Of a stretch of DNA of 16,955 nucleotides, positions 6,074 through 14,500 are shown in pieces. Source of the DNA: Pseudomonadota bacterium (GTDB taxonomy: Bacteria; Myxococcota; Myxococcia; Myxococcales; Anaeromyxobacteraceae); NCBI GenBank assembly GCA_023411405.1, contig JAEYOU010000353.1, forward strand, positions 1 through 16,955, written 5' to 3'. Position 1 is the first letter of the stretch; the number at the start of each line of letters is the position of its first letter. The position numbers and the translations under genes are program-made. Below the pieces are notes generated by a model. That model saw nothing but the letters and a program-made list of their open reading frames with translations, ran no database searches and was not told where the DNA came from.

Positions 6074-7849
6074 TCACCAGGCGTACAGGCTCGCCCAGGG
6101 GTACGTGCCGGCGGTGATCGAGAAGTACGTGTAGCCGTCGCCGTGCTTCGGGAGCGGGAACGGCCCGGCGCCGCAGGCGCCGGTCGGCGAGCCGCCGTTC
6201 ACCGCCACGGTTCGGCCGTCGAAGTTCGAGCAGCCCCAGCCGTTCACGGTCGCGGCGGTGCGGACGCACACCGCGCCGGTGGTGTTGAAGTTGCCCGACT
6301 GGCCAGTGAACGTGACGGGGTTCGCGCACGGGGTCGTGCCGGCGCTGGCCGTGAAGGTCGCCGTCACGGCGCGCGCCCCCGTCATGGTCGTGGTGCACGC
6401 CCCGGTCCCGACGCACGCGTTGCTCCAGCCCGTGAAGCTCGCGCCCGCGGCCGCCGTCGCCGTTAGGGTGACGGTGGTGCCGCTGGGATAGCTGGCGCTG
6501 CACGTCGCGCCACACGAGACGCCGGACGGGGTCGAGGTGACGGTCCCGCCGCCGGTCCCGGCCTTCGTGACGGTCAGCGCGTAGGTGGTCGTACCGGCAG
6601 AGGTCGTGGCGGTGACGGTCGGCGACGCCGCCGAGACGTTCCCGGCCGCGTCGCGCGCCCGGACGACGTACGTGTAGCTCGTCGAGGCGGCGAGGCCGGA
6701 GAGGGTGAGCGAGGTGGCGCTCGACGTCGCGACCTGGGTGTCGCCCCCGCTCCCGCGCAGGAAGACGAGGTAGCCCGTCACGCCCACGTTGTCCGTGGAC
6801 GCGGGCCAGCTCAGGGTGATGCTCGACGAGGTCACGCCGGATGCCACAGGGGCGCCGGGCGCCGACGGAGGCGTCGTGTCGGTGGCGCTCGGGCGGGTCA
6901 GCGTCGGCCAGCCGCTCGCGTCCCAGTACAGATCGCCGATCCGCAGCTTGGGCGTGCCGTTCGCGTACGCGTCGTAGTAGTGGCGGATGAGCACCCAGCC
7001 GCTGCCCACCTGGACCACGGACTGTCCGCCCGGCCCAACGTAGCGGCCGCTCGTGGCCTCGAGGATGGTGCCACCGCCGTTCCGCAGGTCCACGCCGTTC
7101 CGGTCGAGGTACGGGCCGGTGATGCTGGTCGCGCGGCCGTAGGCGATCCGGTACGTGCTGTTCACGCCCTGGCAGCAGCGATCGAACGAGACGAACAGGT
7201 AGTAGAAGCCGTTCGCGTACACGATGTTGGGCGCCTCGATGCCGCCGCTCCGCGCTGCGATCCGGGTCAGCGCCCCCGTCGGCTTCATCGTCGCCGGGTC
7301 GAGCCGCGTGAGGTGGATGCCGGAGAAGAACGAGCCGAACGAGAGCCACGGCGCGCCGGCGGCGTCGATCGCCAGGTGTGGATCGATGGCGTTGTACGAC
7401 TGCGCGCCCGCGCGGGAGGAGATGACGAGGCCGTCGTCCCGCCAGTCGCCCGCGATCATCGACGACGCCGAGGTGAGGCCGATGGCGGAGTTGTTCGTGC
7501 CGAAGGACGAGAGGGAGTAGTACATCCAGACGCGGCCGTTGAAGGCACGGATGTCCGGCGCCCACACGTCGTTGCTGCCCATGCCCGGCGCGTAGGTCCG
7601 CCACCACGGGAGCTCCGAGGCGAACCGGCGGACGCCCTGGTTCCAGTTCCTCCCGTCCGCGGAGTACTTGATGGGAACGCCGGCGCCGGTCGTGGCCACC
7701 CACCACAGGTTGCCCTCCCGGAGGATCGTCGGGTCGTGGGCGCCGACGGCCCCGCCGAGCGGCCAGTCGTCGGCCGAGGCACGGCCGGTCACGAGGAACA
7801 CCGCGACGAGGGCCATCGCGAGGACGCGGGCCAATCCAGGAGATTGCAT
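6074..7849 (-). CDS. Secreted GH43 endo-arabinanase with Fn3 and C-terminal modules
   Basis: This 591-residue enzyme is predicted to hydrolyse alpha-1,5-arabinan outside the cell. The ATG at 7847-7849 follows an AGAGG and begins a signal peptide ending ASA at 26; the open frame continues to 7963 but without a ribosome binding site. The GH43 domain (about 30-318) has Asp39 (AHDPTI), Asp156 (AIDPHL) and Glu205 (GGIEAPN) as catalytic residues, plus VWAPDI, DRCCQGVNSTYRIAYGR, ITGPYLDRNG and the RHYYDA histidine typical of arabinanases. Then follow a fibronectin type III domain (about 327-416), an InlB-like bacterial repeat with a disulfide-type Cys pair (422-502), and an 85-residue Cys-containing C-terminal module (507-591) ending PWASLYAW. 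I recognise that last module only as a likely carbohydrate-binding appendage. It is the first gene of the two-gene operon. Confidence 0.92.
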   Translation of the reverse strand: MQSPGLARVLAMALVAVFLVTGRASADDWPLGGAVGAHDPTILREGNLWWVATTGAGVPIKYSADGRNWNQGVRRFASELPWWRTYAPGMGSNDVWAPDIRAFNGRVWMYYSLSSFGTNNSAIGLTSASSMIAGDWRDDGLVISSRAGAQSYNAIDPHLAIDAAGAPWLSFGSFFSGIHLTRLDPATMKPTGALTRIAARSGGIEAPNIVYANGFYYLFVSFDRCCQGVNSTYRIAYGRATSITGPYLDRNGVDLRNGGGTILEATSGRYVGPGGQSVVQVGSGWVLIRHYYDAYANGTPKLRIGDLYWDASGWPTLTRPSATDTTPPSAPGAPVASGVTSSSITLSWPASTDNVGVTGYLVFLRGSGGDTQVATSSATSLTLSGLAASTSYTYVVRARDAAGNVSAASPTVTATTSAGTTTYALTVTKAGTGGGTVTSTPSGVSCGATCSASYPSGTTVTLTATAAAGASFTGWSNACVGTGACTTTMTGARAVTATFTASAGTTPCANPVTFTGQSGNFNTTGAVCVRTAATVNGWGCSNFDGRTVAVNGGSPTGACGAGPFPLPKHGDGYTYFSITAGTYPWASLYAW

Positions 7850-8329
7850 GTTCGACCTCTTCGCAGCAGGGCTGGGAGAGACAACGCGTGAAGCTCGCCC
7901 GCTCGCGCTCCGCACGCCTCTCCGCGATCCGTCGATCCTCACGCGACTCTCCTCGGCGGGCACGGGACCGCCGGTCCGGACAGCGGTCCCGGACGGACCA
8001 CCACCCGGAGAACACGGGCGTGTGAACGTTCACACGGTGGAGCGGGTCAGGTCTGGCACGTCGCGCGGCGCGCGGTCAAGGACCCGATTCGCCCGCGAGC
8101 AAAACGTCTCGTGGACACGATCGTTTTCCGCGGTCCTCGCCTGTACCCGTCCGTGAGCCCACCCTCCGACGTGCTTCGTCGCGCCCGCGAGCGGTTTCAA
8201 CGGCCTACGGCGCGTCACCGCAAGTACGCCGATCGTACCAATTCGCCGCCCAAAGGTGAGTCGGCGACATTGACTCGCGCCTGCGGTTCTGGGACGGTGC
8301 GCACCCGCCGTCACCACTCTGGAGGGAGC
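7850..8329. other. Divergent intergenic region between arabinanase operon and lipoprotein gene
   Basis: These 480 bases hold no convincing gene. On the minus-strand side are a cluster of GC-rich dyads (GGACC-GCC-GGTCC at 7965-7977; GGTCCG at 7973-7978 with CGGACC at 7994-7999) and the 16-bp operator at 8020-8035. A possible minus-strand -35 TTGACC lies at 8074-8079, upstream of the operator, but the -10 at the expected distance is poor. On the plus-strand side there is an inverted repeat GTACG-CCGAT-CGTAC (8224-8238) and a TTGACT at 8270-8275 with no good -10. Base composition is a little more A/T-rich around 8215-8280 than in the flanking genes, as expected of a promoter region. Confidence 0.5.
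8020..8035. promoter_or_regulatory. Perfect 16-bp palindrome, candidate LacI-family operator of the GH43 operon
   Basis: GTGTGAACGTTCACAC is fully self-complementary with a central CG, which is the typical form of operators bound by LacI/GalR-family sugar repressors. It lies 171 bases upstream of the arabinanase ATG and just downstream of a possible minus-strand -35, so binding would plausibly block transcription of the two GH43 genes until an arabinose-type inducer appears. The regulator gene is not in the window. The palindrome is certain; the family of the binding protein is inference. Confidence 0.65.
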
Positions 8330-8647
8330 GTGGACACGTTCCGCCTCGTCGCCTCGGTGTTCGCTGCCGCCCTCGTCGTCGCCTGCTCGAACGAGCCCGC
8401 GCCTCGCGAGCCTGCGCAGGGTGTTCGGATCGAGGGTGAAGTCATCGAGCAGATCGACGGACCTCCGTACAGCTACCTGCGAATCGCGACCGAGAACGGT
8501 GAGGTCTGGGCCGCCGTCCCCGTCTCTGCTTCGCCGAGGCCGAAGAAGGTCGCCGTCGTCCACGGCGTCGCCCTGAAGCAGTACCGCGCAGCGACCATCG
8601 GCAGGACGTTCGAGACGATGGTCTTCGGCACGCTCGAAACCCGGTGA
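8330..8647 (+). CDS. Small lipoprotein with OB-fold-like (NrfJ-related) domain
   Basis: This is a 105-residue predicted lipoprotein. The start is a GTG at 8330, chosen because GGAGGGAGC directly precedes it and because it yields a clean signal peptide with a lipobox VVAC (lipidated Cys19). After a Pro-rich linker the domain at about 32-105 shows GEVIEQIDGPPYSYLRI, then NGEVWAAVP, and ends with GRTFETMVFG. This pattern (GxVxE...YxYLxI...GExWAAV...GRTFExxxFG) is that of small OB-fold-like proteins related to NrfJ, found as lone or lipoprotein-anchored domains in many proteobacteria; their role is poorly defined. It heads a plus-strand series, but the next gene is 166 bases away, so a shared transcript is uncertain. 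Confidence 0.8.
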   Translation: MDTFRLVASVFAAALVVACSNEPAPREPAQGVRIEGEVIEQIDGPPYSYLRIATENGEVWAAVPVSASPRPKKVAVVHGVALKQYRAATIGRTFETMVFGTLETR

Positions 8648-8713
8648 GCTGGAGACCGAATGAGCTTGCCACCCGCACGGTGAGTGTGCTGAGGTCGCGC
8701 CATTCGTCGTGGT

Positions 8714-8740
8714 AGCCGGCGAGGTGCTGCGTCGCCGGTT
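8714..8740 (+). other. Stem-loop between the two lipoprotein genes
   Basis: CCGGCGA (8716-8722) pairs with TCGCCGG (8732-8738) around a nine-base loop; a G-T and an A-T pair can extend it. No T-run follows. It lies in the 166-base gap between the small and the large lipoprotein genes and might be a weak terminator or a leader structure. Confidence 0.25.
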
Positions 8741-8813
8741 GCACTTGGGGGGAGCATGCCGCGCCCCACGTCTGCCCTCGATCCGGCTCCCCGCGCGAGC
8801 CGCGGAGGCCGTC

Positions 8814-11468
8814 ATGCGTGATGTCCGCTCCTTCCGGTCCGTCGTCCTCGTCGCCGCGCTCCTGTCCTGCGGGCGAGGCGATCCCACATCGAGTCGCGAG
8901 CCCGGTGCGGGGGGCGTCGAGCGGCCCATCCCATCGACCGGCCAGGGCCTCCTGGTCTCTTCGCCCGGCTCGCAGGTGGAAGAGGAGTACGGGTACGACG
9001 ACGCCGGAGAGCTGAGCTCGATCCGGACCTCAGGGCCTCCGGTAGCGCTGGTCCTGTCCGACTTCGATCCGAAGGAAGGCGGAGCTGGGCGGCTCGTCAG
9101 CATCACGGGCGCGGGCTTCAGTCCCGATCCGGCACGGAATGGCATCCGCCTCAACGGCATCTTGGCCCCTGTCGTCGCGAGCTCCGCGACGCGCCTCAGC
9201 TTCAAGGTGCCCGCCGAGGCCAGCACGGGAAAGATCACCGTGTCGGTCGGGACCGTGACCGCGACGAGCGCGGCCGACTTCGTCGTCCGTCCGCCCGTGA
9301 TTCTGTCCGACTTCACGCCGAAGGTGGGCAAGGCGGGAACAGTCCTCACGATCACGGGCAACAACTTCGATCCGGTACCGGGTCGCAACATCGTGTCGGT
9401 CGGAGGGGGGACCGTGACGGTCACGACCGCTTCGCCCACCTTTTTGGTGGTCACCCTCGGCTCGGGAGCGGCGTCAGGGAAGGTCACGGTGTCCACACCG
9501 GATTCGAGCTCCACGAGCAGCGCGGATTTCCTACTCCTGCCCGGAGCGCTCCTCGAGGAGAACGTGGCCCACGCGAGCAGAACCGAGCTTGGCGCGCCGG
9601 CCGCTGTCTCGATCCCCACTGCCGGGAAGACCGGCGTCCTGCTCTTCGAGGGATTCGAGGGCCGGTACGGCTCCGTGCACCTGAGCGGCGTGACGTACGC
9701 GGGGACCACGCGGATCACGGTCTTCGAGCCCCTGGGGACGTCGATCTTCACGGACACCATCGGTGCCGGTCAGGAGAGGAAGTATGCGATTCCGGCGCTC
9801 CCGCGAACCGGCACCTACCTCCTCGTCGTCCAACCGGCCGGGACCAGCTCTGGAACTGCCACCGTTCGCGTGTTCGAGGACGCGGTCGTCGCGCTGGACC
9901 CTCGCGGCGGGCCGGCAACCATGTCGCTGGCGCGCGGGCAGAACGGGCGGTTCGTGTTCGCCGGCAGGCCGGGGGACAACCTTGACCTCGGGATCACCAG
10001 TCTCGACGTCGACCCCAGCGGCGCCGTGGTGGCATTCGCCGCTCTCCAGCCAGGCGACCGGTCCCTCGGTTCCTTTGGCGCCGCATCCGCGCCTCGACGC
10101 TGGCAATTGCCTGCCATCGAGATGCCTGGGGCGCACGCCGTGACCGTGAGACCTCCCGCGTCCGCGGGGGCCTCTGTCACGGTCCTCCTTTCCGCTCAGG
10201 TCACTGGAAAGTTCCCCGCCGGAGCCCTGTTGCGCTTCCAGACCGAACGAGCAGGGCAGACCGGGCTCTACCACTTCGATGCCACGGCAGGCGAGAGCTA
10301 CACGGTCACCGCGGTCGTACCGACCGCATCGACGACCAACGTGCAGGTCAACCTGTACGGGCCGGGCGGCCGCAGCGTTGGCGGGCAAACCGTGTCGCGC
10401 GGGGGAAGTCTCAAGATCGATGCTGGGGCGCTCGCGGAATCGGGCACGTACACGGTCGCGGTGGTGCCGGTCGGGTTGACCACGGCGATCGTCGATCTCG
10501 CCCTGCTTGCGCACGATGCAGAGGTCCTCGTCGTGGATGGGCCGACCCTGGCTCGGACCCTCGCCCCAGGGCAGAACGGACGGTACACCTTCGCTGCCAA
10601 TGCCGGGGACTACGTCTCCGTCGCGTGGCCTGCCCTCGCAACGTCACCAGTGGGCGGAAGCGTCGCGCTCGGTGTGCTGAAACCCGACGGCTCGAGTCTC
10701 CTCCAGAGGCCGGCCGACGCGCCGACGAGTTGGCTCTTGCCGGTCATCCCGGCCACGGGCCCGTATACGCTCACGGTGAGCCCTTCCGGTGTGTTGGGCG
10801 CGAGCGTCTCGGCGCTGCTCTCGAGGCCCCTGACGGGTTCAATCGCGGTCGGCGCGGAGAGCACGCGGTTCGAGAGCGCCCGGCCAGGGCAGACAGGTCG
10901 ATACACCTTCGCCGCCTCGGCGCTGGAGAGTCTCACGCTCTCAGCGGCGGCAAGCACCGGGTTCTCGGGGAGCGTTCCGATCACCGTGTATCGTCCGAGT
11001 GGCGGGACGTTGCTACCGAGTGGCAGCGTGGCGCCGATGGGTTTCTCGAAGCTCGATCTGAGCGTGCTTCCTGAGACGGGGGTCTACACCGTCGTGATCG
11101 TGCCGCCAGGGGTGGGAACGGGCAGCATCGACCTGAGCCTCATGAACCAGGTCACGGACACGCTCGTCGTGGGCGCGGCGCCCAAGGCAGTCAGGCTTTC
11201 TTCCGGGCAGAATGGCCGGTTCAGCTTCACTGCGGCTGCTGGCGATCTGCTGAGCCTCGCCTACTCCTCGATGGCCACCACGCCTCCCGGGGCGTCCGTG
11301 AGCCTCGTTTCGTACAGGCCGGATGGGAGCCAGCACGGTAACCGCTCGGCGACGCAATCGGGGTCATGGGCTTTGCCGCAATTGAACGTCTCAGGCACGT
11401 ACACGATTGCGGTCAGGCCCGCCGGCCCAGTGAGCCTTGTCACGAACCTGCAGCTCACGCGGCGTTAG
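8814..11468 (+). CDS. Large surface lipoprotein: two IPT/TIG domains and six PPC-like repeats
   Basis: This 884-residue protein has a lipoprotein signal (ALLSC, lipidated Cys19) and no enzymatic motif. The ATG at 8814 follows GGAGG. A short segment EEYGYDDAGELSSI (57-70) resembles a YD repeat of RHS proteins. Two IPT/TIG immunoglobulin-like domains follow at about 78-158 and 161-242. The rest (about 250-884) is six beta-sandwich domains similar to PPC (pre-peptidase C-terminal) domains, each marked by GQNGR or GQTG/GKTG followed by an aromatic-rich strand and later by a TGxYxxxV strand. The markers alternate: GKTG at 271, GQNGR at 375, GQTG at 481, GQNGR at 586, GQTG at 692, GQNGR at 798. That is three copies of a 211-residue two-domain unit. 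It is probably a cell-surface scaffold or adhesin-like protein. The RHS gene begins 69 bases after its stop, suggesting a shared function. Confidence 0.85.
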   Translation: MRDVRSFRSVVLVAALLSCGRGDPTSSREPGAGGVERPIPSTGQGLLVSSPGSQVEEEYGYDDAGELSSIRTSGPPVALVLSDFDPKEGGAGRLVSITGAGFSPDPARNGIRLNGILAPVVASSATRLSFKVPAEASTGKITVSVGTVTATSAADFVVRPPVILSDFTPKVGKAGTVLTITGNNFDPVPGRNIVSVGGGTVTVTTASPTFLVVTLGSGAASGKVTVSTPDSSSTSSADFLLLPGALLEENVAHASRTELGAPAAVSIPTAGKTGVLLFEGFEGRYGSVHLSGVTYAGTTRITVFEPLGTSIFTDTIGAGQERKYAIPALPRTGTYLLVVQPAGTSSGTATVRVFEDAVVALDPRGGPATMSLARGQNGRFVFAGRPGDNLDLGITSLDVDPSGAVVAFAALQPGDRSLGSFGAASAPRRWQLPAIEMPGAHAVTVRPPASAGASVTVLLSAQVTGKFPAGALLRFQTERAGQTGLYHFDATAGESYTVTAVVPTASTTNVQVNLYGPGGRSVGGQTVSRGGSLKIDAGALAESGTYTVAVVPVGLTTAIVDLALLAHDAEVLVVDGPTLARTLAPGQNGRYTFAANAGDYVSVAWPALATSPVGGSVALGVLKPDGSSLLQRPADAPTSWLLPVIPATGPYTLTVSPSGVLGASVSALLSRPLTGSIAVGAESTRFESARPGQTGRYTFAASALESLTLSAAASTGFSGSVPITVYRPSGGTLLPSGSVAPMGFSKLDLSVLPETGVYTVVIVPPGVGTGSIDLSLMNQVTDTLVVGAAPKAVRLSSGQNGRFSFTAAAGDLLSLAYSSMATTPPGASVSLVSYRPDGSQHGNRSATQSGSWALPQLNVSGTYTIAVRPAGPVSLVTNLQLTRR
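9561..11465 (+). repeat. Three tandem copies of a 211-codon two-domain (A-B) unit
   Basis: The units run approximately 9561-10208, 10209-10838 and 10839-11465. In each unit the A domain carries GKTG/GQTG and ends with a (L/A)xxxGxYxVxVxPxG strand, while the B domain carries GQNGR and a WxLPxI...G.Y/H segment followed by SVxxLLS. Marker spacing is 210-212 residues. The copies have diverged at the DNA level, so duplication is old. Boundaries are my estimates. Confidence 0.75.
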
Positions 11469-11484
11469 GCGGCGTTAGGCGGCG
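11459..11484. repeat. 10-bp tandem repeat across the lipoprotein stop codon
   Basis: GCGGCGTTAG occurs twice in direct succession (11459-11468, 11469-11478), followed by a partial copy GCGGCG. The first copy contains the TAG stop. It looks like a small slippage duplication just after the coding end. Confidence 0.7.
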
Positions 11485-11537
11485 AAGGTGAGCCAGTGAC
11501 ACAGTCCGTGGACGAGCCTCGTCAAGAGAGGAAACCC

Positions 11538-14500
11538 ATGATGAACACACCTGCTCGACAGGCTGGGCGACTCGTTCGCTCGAGTTTCTTGCTGATCGTC
11601 GGCGCTGCGTTGAGCCTGACACCGCTCGAGGCGCGAGCCGACTGCGCAAGCGGCGCCAGGATGCGGTTCCTCACAGGCACCGGCTGTGCGCACGTCAATG
11701 GGATCTCGTGCGATTACGTTGAGTTCTGGTGCACTGGGGAGTTCCTGGGGAGACACTCTGTGTCCCAGCCCGGCTCCTGCTCAAATCCTTGTGATGGCGG
11801 GTGTGGTGGGTGGTGCGCCGCAGAGCAGCCGGGTAACTTTGCCTGTCCGCAACAGAAATGCGTCAGCGACATCACGCAGAACGCACGCGGCTGTCATCTG
11901 GAGGGCTGCACGATGGTGCCCGACCCACGTCAGCCGCAGTGCACCTGCGTCGCAGAGTGCGAGAGTCCGTCGTGCGCCGGCACACCTCCGACAGCCACCT
12001 GCGACCCAGAGGATGTCCCTCCGAACGACTCGGCGGAGACCTGCGATGGCCTGGACAACAACTGCAATGGCTTCATCGACGAGGACTGCGGCCCACCGGA
12101 AGAGAAGCGGCCGGCGGGTGGAGGAGGTGGAGTGTGCGGCGGGCTCGTCACGAGCCTCACGCACGGTACGAACGCGGCCGGAGACGATCCCATCCACCTC
12201 GCCACGCGCGCCGCGGTCACGGAGCCGTTCACCGATTTCTCGGTGGAGGCGCTGATGCCCCTGGAAGTCACACGGACGTACTCGAGCGCAGACGCGAGCG
12301 TACAGGGGAACGCGCGCGGAGGAGTCTTCGGCCGCGGGTGGCATCACGACTGGGAGAGCGAGCTGTCCTGTTCGAACGCAGAGATCTGCACGGTGTCAGG
12401 GGGGGCCGCTGGCGCGACGCGATTCAAGCGTGGAGAGGTCGCCGCCGGTGTCGGCGCGTACAGCGGCGAGGCATGGGAGGTGTCGTACGAGTATCCGCCG
12501 CAGATCGCCGGCGGCGGTCAGATGCTCGCCAGACGGCCGAACGGCGAGTACATCCTGTATCGGGCGGATGGTCGTGAGCTCCACTTCCGGGCGGACTGCG
12601 CCCGGGACTACTGCTCCTCGAGCGACAACTACTGCAAGGACCCGCGGGACGGCGGCAGAGCGCACTTGGTGCGCCTGATCGACGCGAACGGAAACGCGGT
12701 GGAGGTCGAGCACGACCGCCCCAACGGTGTGCTGCTGGCCTTGCGGGACTCGCTGGGGCATCGACTGGAGCTTCGCGGGGCCGCAAACGCTTGCGCGGAG
12801 GGCTTGGCGCGAGTTCTCACGTTCGACGGAGTTCCGTACGTCTCGTACGAGTACAGGGGCTACCGCCGGGAGCTCGAGACTGTTCGTGTGGCGAGCCCAG
12901 ACGGGCGTGGGCCTGTCCTGCGGTCCTACGAGTACTGGGACTCGGGCACTCCCGGCGTCGGGTTCCTGGCACGCGTGCGAAACGAGTCGGGCGATCCCAT
13001 CGTCGAGTTCGGATACGACGCCTCCGGCCGCGCGACGTCGGTGACGGACGCTCTCTCCACGGTCACGGTCTCCTACGACGACGCTCAAACCTCCACTGTG
13101 CGCGGGAAGTACGGACGGGGCGACAGAACGATGCAGCCGAGTTCTGCCTCGACTCGTCGCCGGGGCGGCGGAGGAGGGCCTGCCGTCGCGACCTTTGACG
13201 ATGGCTCGTGGCGCTACTTCGCCTGGGCTCGAAGACAGCTGCGCTGCTCGCAAGACGCGGAGGGAAGAACCCACTACTTCGACCGGGACGCCGTTGGACG
13301 CGTGACCCGGCACGCGATGTACGCCGCCGGGGCGTACGAGTGCGCGAACGCCGCTCCTCCAGCGGAGACCCTCGAGCCGCTGCTGGAGGAGTGGTTCCAG
13401 TACGGGTTGCGCCGCGAGGTCGCTGAAGGGGTCTTCGTCCCGCTGGACATCGTCACGAGGAGCACCCAGCGTAGCGTGCTGGCGGAGCGAGTCGCCAGCG
13501 GTGCGCCTTTCTACGATCGGTTCTCCAGCACCTACTCAGACTACGACCCGCTCCCCAAGGCGGGCGACCCCTCCGGCTACTCCTGCGCTCCTGCCGGCGT
13601 ACGCCTCCTCGGCGCTCCATGCCGGATCGTGGTGAGCGGGTACACCCTCGACGCGCACGGCGCCGTGATCCCCGAGCAGCACACGACCTTCTTCACCTAC
13701 GACGGACAGGGTCGATTGACCCGCCGTGTCGGCCCGGTGCTCATGTCCGGCGCCGCTCGACCTGGAGACGTCGACGCGGTCGAGGAGCGTTCGTACTGGC
13801 CGGACAGCGGCGGCCCCGAGGACCTGCCGAGGCTGGGCAGGTTGAGGGAGGTTCGGCGGTACACCGGGATCCGGACTCTCGTGACCTCCTACGACTACGA
13901 CGTCTTCGGTCCGTACCAGATCACGGATCCCAGCGGGCGAATGACGCTCATCCCCAAGGATGCGAGAGGGAGGCCGCTCGCGATCGCGACGCCGGACGGG
14001 CGGGTCGTCGGCATTCGCTATTACGACGAGGAGAAGCCCCGCACGCTCGTGATGAACAGCGGGGCTGCCCTGCGGCTCAGCTACGACGAGCGGGGGCGGA
14101 TCCGGCTGGTCGAGGCGCTCTCGGCGGATCCGGAGGGGTTCACGCCCATCTCGCCGGCCGGTCCGCCGCTCGGCCTCCGCTGGACCGAGTCCTACGAGTA
14201 CGATCCCGCCGGCAACGCCGTCGTCGCCGAGCGGAAGGACGCCCAGGGCGTCGTGCGGTTCCGGCAGACCCGGGAGTACGACGCGAACCATCGGCTCCGG
14301 AAGCAGCTTCACCCGCAGTACCTCGACCAGCTCGCGCGCTGGGACTACGACGGGGTCGGCAGGGTCAGCCGCTTCGTCGACGAGGAGGGACGCCTCACCG
14401 AGCTCGTCCCGGACCCCATGGGCCGAACCTCCGTGGTGAGGCGGACCGGGAAGACGCCGACCGGTGCCACGGTGAGCGTCGACGTGGGCGCGTACACGTA

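Noticed and set aside
4313..6466. A 717-codon plus-strand frame antisense to both GH43 genes
   Set aside because: It spans two genes and the gap between them, has low-complexity Val/Ala/Arg content and no start signal.
6051..8033. A 660-codon minus-strand frame overlapping the arabinanase gene
   Set aside because: It is a shifted frame of the same DNA; the arabinanase frame carries the GH43 motifs and a signal peptide, and this one is Arg/His/Pro-rich noise.
8030..9760. A 576-codon minus-strand frame across the lipoprotein genes
   Set aside because: It is antisense to two proteins with lipoboxes and IPT/TIG domains and crosses their promoter regions.
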